NCBI GenBank assembly: GCA_945860205.1
Contig: CAMARK010000053.1
Coordinates: forward strand, 1-33,657
Reading direction: 5' to 3'
Source of the DNA: Reyranella massiliensis 521
Lineage (GTDB): Bacteria > Pseudomonadota > Alphaproteobacteria > Reyranellales > Reyranellaceae
Length of the DNA: 33,657 bases
Shown here: in pieces, positions 26,177-33,657 of the stretch
Numbering within the stretch: the first letter of the stretch is position 1
How the letters are laid out: each line of letters begins with the position of its first letter
Program-made: the position numbers and the translations under genes
The notes under the pieces: model-generated
Databases searched by the model: none
Seen by the model: the letters and a program-made list of their open reading frames with translations, nothing else
What the model was told of the DNA's origin: nothing

Positions 26177-27208
26177 ATGAAGTTCATCGCATTTGCCGCC
26201 GCTGCTGCCACAGCCTTCGTCGCGAGTTCAGCCTCCGCGCAGCAGCTGGCGCCCAGCCCGACGCTCGACGCCATCAAGGCGCGCGGCCACATCGAATGCG
26301 GCGTGCATCTCGGTCTGCCCGGTTTCTCCTTCGCCAACGACAAGGGCGAGTGGACCGGTCTTGACGTGGACTACTGCAAGTCGCTGGCCGCCGCGGTCCT
26401 GGGCGATAGCACCAAGGTGAAGTTCACCCCGACCTCGGTGCAGCAGCGCTGGGCGGTGCTCCAGTCCGGCCAGGTCGACCTGCTGTCGCGCAACACCACC
26501 ATCACCTTTTCGAGGAACGCCACGCTCGGCGTGAACTTCCAGGGCATCAACTTCTACGAGGGCCAGACCTTCGTGGTGCGGACCAAGGCCAAGGTCGCGG
26601 CGGTGAAGGACCTGGCCGACGCCACGATCTGCGTCGCCGCGGGCTCGACCGAGGAGAAGATGGCGGCCGACTGGTTCCGCGAGCGCAACCTCAAGGTCAC
26701 GATCATCAACTTCCAGAAGAACGACGATGCCATCTCGGCCTACGACCAGGGCCGCTGCGACGCCTATACGGCGGGCGTGGGCGCGCTGGCCGGCCAGCGC
26801 ATCAAGTTCAAGGATCCGGCCGAGCACCAGATCCTGACCGAGATCATCTCCAACGATCCGCAGGGCCCGGTGACGCGCTGGGGCGACGAGCGCTGGCAGC
26901 TGGTCGTGCGCTGGGTGCTGAACGCGCAGATCGCGGCCGAGGCGCTGGGCGTCACGTCGAAGAACGTCGACGAGATGAAGGCCAAGTCGACCAACGCCGA
27001 AGTCCGCCGCCTGCTCGGCGTCGATGGCAAGTTCGGCGCCATGATGGGCCTCTCCGACGACTGGGCTTTGAACCTGATCAAACAAGTCGGCAACTACGGC
27101 GAGAGCTACGAGCGCACCGTCGGCATGGGCTCGCCGCTGAAGCTGCAGCGCGGCGCCAACGCGCTGTGGACCAAGGGCGGTCTCCTGTTCACGCCGCCGT
27201 TCCAGTGA
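26177..27208 (+). CDS. aapJ: Periplasmic general amino-acid-binding protein of an Aap-type ABC transporter
   Basis: A 343-residue solute-binding protein (SBP_bac_3). Signal peptide MKFIAFAAAAATAFVASSASA, cut before QQ at about residue 22. Family blocks: GHIECGVHLGLPGFSFAND, WTGLDVDYCKSLAAAVLGD, and DLLSRNTTITFSRN, followed by GEDR-like WGDERWQLVVRW. All are typical of AapJ, which binds many L-amino acids. The start follows GAGGGGG. Next downstream, after a hairpin, come the two permease genes. It is divergent from hutF, which suggests import of histidine, glutamate or a derivative for degradation; that link is inference. Confidence 0.93.
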   Translation: MKFIAFAAAAATAFVASSASAQQLAPSPTLDAIKARGHIECGVHLGLPGFSFANDKGEWTGLDVDYCKSLAAAVLGDSTKVKFTPTSVQQRWAVLQSGQVDLLSRNTTITFSRNATLGVNFQGINFYEGQTFVVRTKAKVAAVKDLADATICVAAGSTEEKMAADWFRERNLKVTIINFQKNDDAISAYDQGRCDAYTAGVGALAGQRIKFKDPAEHQILTEIISNDPQGPVTRWGDERWQLVVRWVLNAQIAAEALGVTSKNVDEMKAKSTNAEVRRLLGVDGKFGAMMGLSDDWALNLIKQVGNYGESYERTVGMGSPLKLQRGANALWTKGGLLFTPPFQ

Positions 27209-27210
27209 TC

Positions 27211-27230
27211 GCAGGGGGCGTGCCCCCGCA
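27211..27230 (+). promoter_or_regulatory. Intercistronic hairpin between aapJ and aapQ
   Basis: GGGGGC (27214-27219) and GCCCCC (27222-27227) are perfect inverted repeats two bases apart in the 25-base gap between aapJ and aapQ. Such hairpins often stabilise the binding-protein mRNA and lower permease output. The base of the stem is about six bases from the aapQ ATG, which has no other obvious ribosome-binding site, so the hairpin may also restrain aapQ translation. Confidence 0.5.
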
Positions 27231-27233
27231 GCC

Positions 27234-28388
27234 ATGAAGGCCTTCCTGCGCGACCGCAAGGTTCGCGACATCTTCTGGCAGGTGATGGCCACGATCGCGC
27301 TGGTCGCGGTCGTGGTGTTCTTCGTCAAGAACGCCTCCGACAACATGGTCAAGGCGGGCATCGCCTCGGGCTTCAATTTCCTGTGGCGCGACAGCGGCAT
27401 CGAAGTGCCGTTCAACATCACGGGCTACAAGCCCAGCGACACGATCTGGGCGCTGCTGTGGACCGGCATCGTCAACACGCTGCTGGTGTCGGCGGCCTCG
27501 GTCGTGCTGGCCACCGTGGTGGGCTTCACCGTCGGGTTGATGCGGCTTTCGCACAACTGGCTGCTCTCGACCCTGGCCGCGGTCTACATCGAGTTCGTCA
27601 GGAACATCCCGCTGCTGTTCTTCGTGCTGTTCTGGTACTTCGGCGTGCTGGCGGCACTGCCGACGCCCAAGGAAAGCTTCGACTTCCTGGGCGTCATCTT
27701 CCTCAACCGCCGCGGCCTCTCGATCCCGACGCCCAACGATGCCTCAGGCTTCCACCTGGCGCTGCTGGCGAGCCTGATGCTGATCGGCGTGCAGATCGGG
27801 CTGGCGCGCTGGGCCAAGGCGCGGCAGGCCAGGACCGGCCAGGACTTCCCGGTGTGGAGCGCGGGCTTCGTGCTCTGCGGCGCTCTGCCGCTCGCGTTCT
27901 TCGTGTGGGCCGGCGTCCTCACGAGCTGGGACCTGCCGGTGCTGCGCGGCTTCAACTACCGCGGCGGCTTCGTGCTGGTGCCGGAGTTCGTGGCGCTGTT
28001 CATGGCGCTCTCGACCTACACCGCGGGCTTCATCGCCGAGGTTGTGCGCGGCGGCATACAATCGGTGCGCCAGGGCCAGATCGATGCGGCGCGGGCGCTG
28101 GGCCTGACGCCGGGCCGCGTCGTGCGGCTGGTGGTGATCCCGCAGGCCATGCCGGTGATCATCCCGCCGATCACCAGCCAGTATCTCAACCTGATCAAGA
28201 ACTCGTCGTTTGGCGCGGCCATCGCCTACCCCGAAATCGTGGCGGTGTTCATGGGCTCGGCGCTGGTCGCCACCGGCCAGGCGATCGAGATCATCGCCAT
28301 CACCTTGGGCATCTATCTCACCATCGGCCTCGCGGTGTCGGTGTTCATGAACTGGTACAACGCGCGCCATAAGCTGGTGACCAGATGA
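27234..28388 (+). CDS. aapQ: Amino-acid ABC transporter permease, AapQ type
   Basis: A 384-residue inner-membrane permease. It has the long N-terminal part with an extra helix at about 17-32 and the large insertion between helices that mark AapQ/BztB. Transport core: TGIVNTLLVSAASVVLATVV, YIEFVRNIPLLFFVLFWYFG, and the EAA loop EVVRGGIQSVRQGQIDAARALG from about residue 269, which contacts the ATPase. It pairs with the aapM product as a heterodimer. Its TGA overlaps the aapM ATG (ATGA). Confidence 0.93.
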   Translation: MKAFLRDRKVRDIFWQVMATIALVAVVVFFVKNASDNMVKAGIASGFNFLWRDSGIEVPFNITGYKPSDTIWALLWTGIVNTLLVSAASVVLATVVGFTVGLMRLSHNWLLSTLAAVYIEFVRNIPLLFFVLFWYFGVLAALPTPKESFDFLGVIFLNRRGLSIPTPNDASGFHLALLASLMLIGVQIGLARWAKARQARTGQDFPVWSAGFVLCGALPLAFFVWAGVLTSWDLPVLRGFNYRGGFVLVPEFVALFMALSTYTAGFIAEVVRGGIQSVRQGQIDAARALGLTPGRVVRLVVIPQAMPVIIPPITSQYLNLIKNSSFGAAIAYPEIVAVFMGSALVATGQAIEIIAITLGIYLTIGLAVSVFMNWYNARHKLVTR

Positions 28389-29455
28389 AGACCGCCGCGC
28401 CCCCGCTGCCCGGCTGGCTCGCGGTTCTGCGGCAGCGCCTGTTCGCGACCTGGCTCGACACCGTGGTCTCGCTGCTTTGCCTCTATGTCGTGTGGCGCGT
28501 CTCGGTGCCGCTGATGCAATGGCTGCTGATCGAAGCCAACTGGAACGGCACGTCGCGCGATGACTGCACCAGCTCGGGCGCCTGCTGGGTCTTCATCCGC
28601 GCCCGCTTCGCCCAGTTCATGTACGGCCTGTATCCCGTGCCCGAGCGCTGGCGCGTCGATCTTTTAGGCCTGCTGGCGGTATTTGCTGGTGCGGCACTTT
28701 CCTGGCGCGGCCTGCCGCGGCGCCAGGAGATAATGGTTGCCACCGTCCTCATCCTGCCGCCGCTCGGGATCTGGCTGCTCTATGGCGGTTTCGGCCTGAA
28801 GATCGTCGAGACACGGGAGTGGGGCGGGCTGATGCTTACCCTGTTCCTCGCGATCTACGCCGGCCTGATCGCGGTGCCCCTCGGCATCCTGCTGGCCCTC
28901 GGCCGACGCTCGCGCCTGCCGCTGATCCGCTTCGCCTCGATCGTGTTCATCGAATTCTGGCGCGGCGTGCCGATCATCACGGTGATTTTCCTCGCCTCGC
29001 TCCTGCTGCCGCTGATCATGCCGACCGGCTTCAACGTCGATCGCCTGGCGCGCGCCGTGATCGGCCTTGCTTTCGTGATCGCGGCCTACATGGCCGAGGC
29101 CGTGCGCGGCGGCCTGCAGGCGCTGCCCGAGGGCCAGACCGAGGCGGCCCAGGCGCTGGGGCTGGGCTACTGGCGCGTCACGCGGTTGATCGTCTTGCCG
29201 CAGGCGCTCCGCATCTCGCTGCCCGCCATGACCAATGAGTTCATCGCGCTGTTCAAGAACACGACGCTGGTGCTGATCGTCTCGATCTTCGACCTTTTAG
29301 GCATCGCCCAGGCAGCCCTTGCCGATCCCGCGTGGGTGGGCATGAACATGGAAGCCTATGTCTTCGCCGGCGCCATCTACTGGTTCGCCTGCTTCGGCCT
29401 CTCTCAATGGAGCCGCTCGCGCGAGAAGCGGCTGCAGATCGCTCACGGCCGGTGA
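28385..29455 (+). CDS. aapM: Amino-acid ABC transporter permease, AapM type
   Basis: A 356-residue permease partner of AapQ. The N-terminal third carries helices and the Cys-containing loop RDDCTSSGACWVFIRARFAQF typical of AapM/BztC. The core includes FASIVFIEFWRGVPIITVIF and the EAA loop AEAVRGGLQALPEGQTEAAQ (about residues 238-257). It is translationally coupled to aapQ. The usual next gene, the aapP ATPase, is absent: the downstream genes are on the opposite strand, and the last 13 bases of aapM overlap a convergent lipoprotein gene. The ATPase must be encoded elsewhere or shared. Confidence 0.92.
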   Translation: MKTAAPPLPGWLAVLRQRLFATWLDTVVSLLCLYVVWRVSVPLMQWLLIEANWNGTSRDDCTSSGACWVFIRARFAQFMYGLYPVPERWRVDLLGLLAVFAGAALSWRGLPRRQEIMVATVLILPPLGIWLLYGGFGLKIVETREWGGLMLTLFLAIYAGLIAVPLGILLALGRRSRLPLIRFASIVFIEFWRGVPIITVIFLASLLLPLIMPTGFNVDRLARAVIGLAFVIAAYMAEAVRGGLQALPEGQTEAAQALGLGYWRVTRLIVLPQALRISLPAMTNEFIALFKNTTLVLIVSIFDLLGIAQAALADPAWVGMNMEAYVFAGAIYWFACFGLSQWSRSREKRLQIAHGR

Positions 29456-29616
29456 GATGATTCCAGTGGAAGGTTCGTCAGCCGCGCGGGCGAGGATATC
29501 CCGCCGGGCGGCGTGTATCCGGGCACACGTTTGAAGTCGTAGGGCGCGTAGGGGTCCCCCGAGCAACCACCCAGCATGCCGATAAGTGCCATGACGAGTC
29601 CAGTAAGCCGCCTCAT
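29443..29616 (-). CDS. Small predicted lipoprotein, 57 residues
   Basis: An open frame of 58 codons that reads as a lipoprotein: basic start MRRLTG, hydrophobic stretch LVMALIGML, lipobox LGGC with Cys18, then a Pro/Gly/Tyr-rich mature part of 40 residues (SGDPYAPYDFKRVPGY, followed by TPPGGISSPARLTN). No known family comes to mind. The ribosome-binding site is weak. The end overlaps the end of convergent aapM by 13 bases. The lipobox in a correctly placed signal sequence is the main reason to believe it. Confidence 0.6.
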   Translation of the reverse strand: MRRLTGLVMALIGMLGGCSGDPYAPYDFKRVPGYTPPGGISSPARLTNLPLESSHRP

Positions 29617-29657
29617 GGCGGCTCAACGGCAAAGGGGGAGCCTGGGTTGCGTCGTCG

Positions 29658-29906
29658 TCAGCGGCAGATGAAGGCCTTGAAGGTGATGATGTCGGGCGGC
29701 GAGCCGGTGCGCTCGCAATAGGCGACGAACTCTTCCGGCGTGACCGGCACCATCTGGATGGAGTGCCGCCGGGCCCGCCACTCCGCCATCCGGGCGGCTT
29801 CCTTCAGGTGCCAGTCGGCATAGGAGGAGCCGGGGTAGTGTTTCACCAGCTTCTGGAGTTTTTCGTGGTCGGTCGCGGAGACCTTGGCGAAGTATTGGAC
29901 GGCCAT
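29658..29906 (-). CDS. Conserved-looking hypothetical protein, 82 residues
   Basis: A soluble 82-residue protein with no membrane helix or signal peptide. It begins MAVQYFAKVSATDHEKLQKL, has a helical, basic middle (DWHLKEAARMAEWRARRHS) and ends VTPEEFVAYCERTGSPPDIITFKAFICR. The ATG is preceded by GAGGATA at good spacing, and codon use matches its neighbours, so it is probably a real gene. I cannot name a family or function. It is divergent from the serine hydrolase gene, with 56 bases between starts. Confidence 0.65.
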   Translation of the reverse strand: MAVQYFAKVSATDHEKLQKLVKHYPGSSYADWHLKEAARMAEWRARRHSIQMVPVTPEEFVAYCERTGSPPDIITFKAFICR

Positions 29907-29962
29907 GCCGGTGTATCCTCGTTGCTGAAGCCGCTTTTACCCGTCCCGGGAGGTCTTCTGCA

Positions 29963-31066
29963 ATGCGCTTTCCCGTCCTGATTATGGCCTCGATTCTGGC
30001 CGTGTTGCTGGCGGCTGCCGCGCTACCGGCGCGCGCCGAGACCGTGGCCGATGTCGAGGCGGCGTGGCGCGGCTGGATGACCAAGTCCGGCCGCACGACC
30101 GGCGGCCTCGCGGTGATGCACCGGGGCAGGCTCGCACATCAGGCGGTGATGGGTGTCGAGGCGGCGGGCAACGCCGTGCCGCTCGCCAGCCTCTCCAAGG
30201 CGGTGACCGGCGTCTGCGTCGCGGGCCTGATCGACCGCGGCCGGCTCGCCTTCGACACGCCGCTGTCGCAGGCGCTCGCCCGCACCTTCGCGCGCCTCGG
30301 CCCGCCGGCCGATCCCCGGATGCAGGGCGTCACGATCGGCCAGCTTCTGGCCCATCGCGCCGGCTTCGACCGCTCGGATGGCGGCGATCCGGTGACCGAT
30401 CGACTGGCCACCTATCTGCGGACCGCCACCGCGACCCGGCCCTCGATCGACGAGCAGATGAAATGGGTGCTGCGCCGCCGCCTGTCGCTGGCACCCGGCG
30501 AACGCTATGCCTACACCAACGCCACCTACCTGATGCTGGGCGCCGTGGTCGAGGAGGCGAGCGGACAGGACTACGAGAGCTATTGCCGCAACACCATGCT
30601 GGCGCCGCTCGGAGTCCGCGGCGCGGCGCTCGATCCGGCGTGGCGCATCCTGGCGAGTTACGGCGGCTGGCGCATGCCGCTCAGCGACTACGGCCGCTTC
30701 TACCAGGCCTTCGCCGCGAACAATCCCGCGATCGGACCGGCGGCGCGGCGCTGGATGATGTCACCGGAGGGCAAGCAGACCGGCGGCGGCGCCCATTACG
30801 GCCTCGGTACGATGGTGCGGCCGACGCCTGAGGGCGGCAACTTCTGGCACTGGGGCGCCTGGACCTTCACGTTGGACAACGCCTTCGATGGGCACCTCAA
30901 CATCTCCTACGCCACCTTCGCGGTGCGCCTGAGCGCCCTCGACGTCAACATGGTGGTCTACATGACGCCGTCGCGGGGCGACGCGGATGCCACGCGCAAC
31001 GACCTCGACAACGCGCTGGGCGCCGCCGCGCGCAAGGTGACGCGCTGGCCCTCGTATTTACCTTAG
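29963..31066 (+). CDS. Exported beta-lactamase-fold serine hydrolase
   Basis: A 367-residue protein with a Sec signal peptide (MRFPVLIMASILAVLLAAAA, cut after ARA at about 25). Nucleophile motif S76-L-S-K79 in PLASLSKAVTG, second motif Y184-T-N186 in YAYTNATYLMLG, and a WHWGAW segment in place of KTG. It thus belongs to the class C beta-lactamase/esterase/DD-peptidase superfamily and should act in the periplasm; whether on peptidoglycan, peptides or esters is not known. It is not closely similar to the cytoplasmic relative at 9110. Its stop overlaps the stop of the convergent protease gene. Confidence 0.88.
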   Translation: MRFPVLIMASILAVLLAAAALPARAETVADVEAAWRGWMTKSGRTTGGLAVMHRGRLAHQAVMGVEAAGNAVPLASLSKAVTGVCVAGLIDRGRLAFDTPLSQALARTFARLGPPADPRMQGVTIGQLLAHRAGFDRSDGGDPVTDRLATYLRTATATRPSIDEQMKWVLRRRLSLAPGERYAYTNATYLMLGAVVEEASGQDYESYCRNTMLAPLGVRGAALDPAWRILASYGGWRMPLSDYGRFYQAFAANNPAIGPAARRWMMSPEGKQTGGGAHYGLGTMVRPTPEGGNFWHWGAWTFTLDNAFDGHLNISYATFAVRLSALDVNMVVYMTPSRGDADATRNDLDNALGAAARKVTRWPSYLP

Positions 31067-32130
31067 CGCTTGCAGTCGATGAGGACAGAGAAGGCGCGGG
31101 CCCTTTCGCCGATGTCGGCGACGCTGAGCTCGCGGCCGCTGCCGGACGTCTCGACGGGCACGCCGGCGGCTTCGAGGAAAGTCCGGGCGACATCGGTCTT
31201 GAGCGCGAAGTTGACGTTCTGGGGCACATCGCGGCTGCGCGAGCCGAGCGATGCCGTGATGATGCCCACGACGTTGCCGTTGGTATCGAGCAGTGGGCCG
31301 CCGCTGTTGCCGCCCTGGATTGGCGCGGACACCTGCAGATAGCGCGAGTCGTCGCGGAGGCCGGACAGGGCACTGACGCTGCCGTTCGTCACCACGCCGC
31401 CGGAGGATAGCGTTCCCGTCATCGGATAGCCGTAGACGACCACTGCTTCGCCCGCGCGCACCGGCCGGCCGGCGCGAAACGCCGCGACCGCGGGCGAAGG
31501 GGTTGCGATGAGGACGGCGAGATCGTTCGAGGCATCCGACTTCACGACGCTTGCCGGGATCGCCGCGGCGCCCTGGCGGGAAATCGTGAGTTCGCGGCAC
31601 TTGTCGACGACATGGGCATTGGTGAGCACATGGCCCTGCCGGCTGATGTAGAAGCCGGTCCCCGTGGCCACGCGCTTCGCCGCGGCGGATGGCGGCGCGG
31701 TGCCTTGTGCCGCCCCGGGTGCCGCCCCCGGCGTTGCAGCGGCGATGCTCACGGCGCTGACCCCGAGGTAGCGCGCGCTTTGCTGGCGATCCATGCCGTA
31801 GGTGAAGGACACGGGGCTGCCGTTGCTGGAAGTTCCCACGCCGTAGCCGCTCGTGCGTGACATGCCGGTGAAGCGGATGGTGGCGCGCTGGCCGTCGTCG
31901 CAGCCGATGATGCCGCGACCTTCGAGAACGCCGGGGTAGTAGGCGAAGTCGCCGGAGCAGCGGTTGCCCTTGGCATTCTTGAGTTCGATCGTACCGGTGC
32001 GACTGACATAGCCAGTGGCCGTGCCGGTGTAGAGATCGTCCTGGTCGCCGACGATGCCATAGACGTCCGCGGTGACGGAGCATCCAGTGACGACCGTCGC
32101 GGCGAAGAGAGCCAAGAGTGGATGTTTCAT
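31063..32130 (-). CDS. Trypsin-like serine protease lipoprotein
   Basis: A 355-residue lipoprotein: signal MKHPLLALFAATVVTGC with lipobox VTGC and Cys17. Residues 18-130 form an unrecognised beta-rich domain with Cys58 and Cys77 (YTGTATGYVSRTGTIELKN, then RCSGDFAYYPG and GIIGCDDGQRATI), and a low-complexity Ala/Pro/Gly linker runs to about 150. The C-terminal domain is a chymotrypsin-fold protease with triad His173 (LTNAHVV), Asp203 (NDLAVL) and Ser276 (GGNSGGPLLD), as in HtrA-like enzymes, but no PDZ domain follows. It should be anchored in a membrane facing the periplasm. The start follows AAGG, and a plausible promoter lies just upstream. Confidence 0.9.
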   Translation of the reverse strand: MKHPLLALFAATVVTGCSVTADVYGIVGDQDDLYTGTATGYVSRTGTIELKNAKGNRCSGDFAYYPGVLEGRGIIGCDDGQRATIRFTGMSRTSGYGVGTSSNGSPVSFTYGMDRQQSARYLGVSAVSIAAATPGAAPGAAQGTAPPSAAAKRVATGTGFYISRQGHVLTNAHVVDKCRELTISRQGAAAIPASVVKSDASNDLAVLIATPSPAVAAFRAGRPVRAGEAVVVYGYPMTGTLSSGGVVTNGSVSALSGLRDDSRYLQVSAPIQGGNSGGPLLDTNGNVVGIITASLGSRSRDVPQNVNFALKTDVARTFLEAAGVPVETSGSGRELSVADIGERARAFSVLIDCKR

Positions 32131-32155
32131 TGCCGCCTTGTCGAACTTTTGTCGG

Positions 32156-32185
32156 ACTATAAATCGCAGATGCCCTGGGAGCCAA
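32156..32185 (-). promoter_or_regulatory. Candidate sigma-70 promoter of the protease gene
   Basis: On the minus strand TTGGCT (32185-32180) and TATAGT (32161-32156) are 18 bases apart; the -10 box differs from TATAAT at one position. Transcription would begin about 20 bases before the protease ATG at 32130. It lies in the 81-base gap after the D-aminoacylase-family gene, so the protease need not depend on that gene's promoter. Confidence 0.4.
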
Positions 32186-32211
32186 CAACTTCCAGTTGAA
32201 ATCGGACCAGG

Positions 32212-33657
32212 CTAGGCGGCAAAGCTCCGCAGCACCTCACCCGGCCGGGCGGTGCGGTCGATGCAGAAGCCCGTTTCGTCGGCGGTCTTGGTGCCGTTGA
32301 TCCAGACTCCGTGCAGGCCGACGGCCGAGGTCGTGAGCCGGGCGGCGCCCGAGGGGAGATCGTGGGCGCGGCGCTTGGGCCCGCGCGCCACCGTCGCGGG
32401 ATCGAACAGCATCAGGTCGGCGGCATAGCCCTCGCGCAGCAGGCCGCGTCCGTTGAGGCCGAAGAGCTTCGCCGGCTGGCCGGTGAGGCGATGTACGGCC
32501 TGCGGCAGGTCGAGCACGCCGAGATCGCGGCTCCAGTGGCCCATCAGATGCAGGCCGAAGCCGGCATCGCAGAAGAAGGTGAGATGGGCGCCGGCGTCGC
32601 TCAACGAGATGTGGGTGTTGGGATCGGCGAGAATTCTTCCGACTGCCTTCTCGTCGTTGTGCAGGAGCTGGGCGACGAAGGTGGTGTCGAGCTTCTCCGA
32701 CAACGCAAAGTCGAGGATGAAGTCGAGCGGGTCCTTGCCGGACTCCTGCGCCAAGGCTGAGAGCGGCGCACCTTCCATCTTCTGGTTCTCGGGCTTTGCG
32801 GTCTCGACGATGAAGAGTTTGTCCCATTCGCCGTTGAACAGCAGGCGGCCATGCTTGGCGGCGAGTTCGCCGCGCACCGCGGCACGCCACGCCGGATCGC
32901 GATAGACCTTTTCTAGCCCGGCCGGATCGTGCGCTGCCATGGCGGGCTTCCACGACTCCATGCTCTCGAACAGGTAAGGGCTCTTGAAGGTGAAATCCAT
33001 GCTGAGCGGGCAGCACGACGTTTGCGCCACCAGCTGATGTCCGCGCGCGCGGGCCGCATTCACCTGGTCGAGCGTGGTGAAGGCCGCCGTCGGATTGGTG
33101 TTGGAATGGAAGAGCGCCGCGATCACCACCGGCCGCCGGGCTTCGATCGCGAGTTCCTCGAGGTAGGGAATGGATGTCTTGCTGCCCTTGGTCAGCATGT
33201 AAACGCCACGGCCGCTGTCGCCCATGGCGCGCACCAGCGCGCGCAGCTCACGGTCGTCGGCCAGACGTGACGGCATCGGCGTGCCGCCCTCGCCATTGTG
33301 CGCCTCGGCGGTTGAGGAGGCGAAGCCGACGGCACCCGCCGCCATCGCCTCGCGCACGAGGGTGACCATCTTCGCCACTTCATCGTCCGTGGCGGCGCGT
33401 TCCGTCGCCTCCTCGCCCATCACCCAGGTGCGGACCGAGGAATGGCCGGAGAAGCAGGCGACGTTGGGCCCGACGCCCAGGCGCGTCAGCATGTCGAGAT
33501 ACTGAGGGAAACTCTCGAACTCCCAGCGGATGCCGGCGCGCAGCGCGTCGAGCGACATGCCCTCGACATGCGTGAGGTGGCGCATGGTCAGGTCGCGGTC
33601 CTGCGGCTTGCAGGGCGCGATGGTGAAGCCGCAATTGCCCAGGATGGCGGTGGTGAC
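32212..33657 (-). CDS. N-acyl-D-amino-acid deacylase (D-aminoacylase) family protein, 5' end outside window
   Basis: The last 481 residues of an amidohydrolase of the D-aminoacylase family, which hydrolyses N-acyl-D-amino acids or related compounds. The visible part opens VTTAILGNCGFTIAPC, whose Cys9 corresponds to the metal-bridging Cys of this family, so the frame clearly continues past the right edge and the ATG at 33585 is internal. Further marks are MRHLTHVEGM, FSGHSSVRTWVMG, LFHSNTNPTA, and SLSDAGAHLTFFCDAG with the catalytic Asp. The C-terminal beta-sandwich strand GVWINGTKTADETG closes the protein. The N-terminal H-x-H motif should lie just outside the window. Confidence 0.9.
   Translation of the reverse strand, partial: VTTAILGNCGFTIAPCKPQDRDLTMRHLTHVEGMSLDALRAGIRWEFESFPQYLDMLTRLGVGPNVACFSGHSSVRTWVMGEEATERAATDDEVAKMVTLVREAMAAGAVGFASSTAEAHNGEGGTPMPSRLADDRELRALVRAMGDSGRGVYMLTKGSKTSIPYLEELAIEARRPVVIAALFHSNTNPTAAFTTLDQVNAARARGHQLVAQTSCCPLSMDFTFKSPYLFESMESWKPAMAAHDPAGLEKVYRDPAWRAAVRGELAAKHGRLLFNGEWDKLFIVETAKPENQKMEGAPLSALAQESGKDPLDFILDFALSEKLDTTFVAQLLHNDEKAVGRILADPNTHISLSDAGAHLTFFCDAGFGLHLMGHWSRDLGVLDLPQAVHRLTGQPAKLFGLNGRGLLREGYAADLMLFDPATVARGPKRRAHDLPSGAARLTTSAVGLHGVWINGTKTADETGFCIDRTARPGEVLRSFAA

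Noticed and set aside
26131..26343. Extension of hutF upstream to 26343
   Set aside because: It would run across the aapJ start and signal sequence; HutF length is right without it.
29623..30096. 157-codon minus-strand frame over the 82-residue gene
   Set aside because: Its frame gives Arg/His-rich shadow sequence; the 82-residue frame has a ribosome-binding site and ordinary composition.

Overview
The window is GC-rich, densely packed, single-chromosome-style DNA. Its gene content points to an alphaproteobacterium: a type-2 heme A synthase, an aapJQM-type amino-acid ABC transporter, HutF of the formimidoyl-glutamate deiminase route, MmsA, and a RhlE-type helicase with an Arg-rich tail. A soil or water organism of the Rhizobiales/Rhodospirillales type (Reyranella-like) is my guess; no rRNA or marker gene here settles it. 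I see no tRNA, rRNA, insertion sequence, integrase, CRISPR array or phage block, and no gene-free stretch longer than about 150 bases.

Left part (1-7029). A heme A synthase gene leaves the window to the left on the minus strand. Opposite it is a very long flavin/iron-sulfur oxidoreductase that fuses a GltD/NfnB-like half to a PyrK/NfnA-like half. It meets, stop codon on stop codon, a minus-strand operon of a MATE exporter, a class I methyltransferase and a MAPEG membrane protein. The MATE gene seems to need a CTG start, and the methyltransferase has a duplicated ribosome-binding segment. A small cupin gene runs the other way, with a perfect 12-bp palindrome between it and the MATE gene.

Middle (7182-20829). 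A DEAD-box RNA helicase is followed by a coupled trio: a stand-alone Lrp/AsnC ligand-binding domain, a beta-lactamase-fold serine hydrolase and an EthD-like small protein. Next come an amidohydrolase diverging from a GMC oxidoreductase plus an orphan oligopeptide-type binding protein, then a minus-strand pair of mmsA and a PuuB/DadA-like amine oxidase. A regulator-like gene resembling a phage terminase small subunit has a textbook promoter with a palindromic operator inside it. It diverges from a free-standing acyl carrier protein, a SpoIIAA/STAS-like protein and a four-helix DUF4239 membrane protein.

Right part (20848-33657). A TauD-type dioxygenase precedes a membrane-anchored TPR protein. 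HutF and an amidohydrolase/deacetylase form a tight pair that diverges from aapJ-aapQ-aapM, which lacks the usual aapP ATPase gene; together they suggest uptake and degradation of an amino acid or N-acyl/N-formimidoyl amino acid. The end holds a 57-residue lipoprotein gene overlapping aapM, an 82-residue unknown, an exported serine hydrolase, a trypsin-like lipoprotein protease, and a D-aminoacylase-family gene cut by the right edge. Overall this is catabolic and house-keeping DNA rich in hydrolases (four amidohydrolase-superfamily genes, two beta-lactamase-fold enzymes). The least ordinary items are the fused flavoprotein, the terminase-like autoregulator and the orphan acyl carrier protein cluster.
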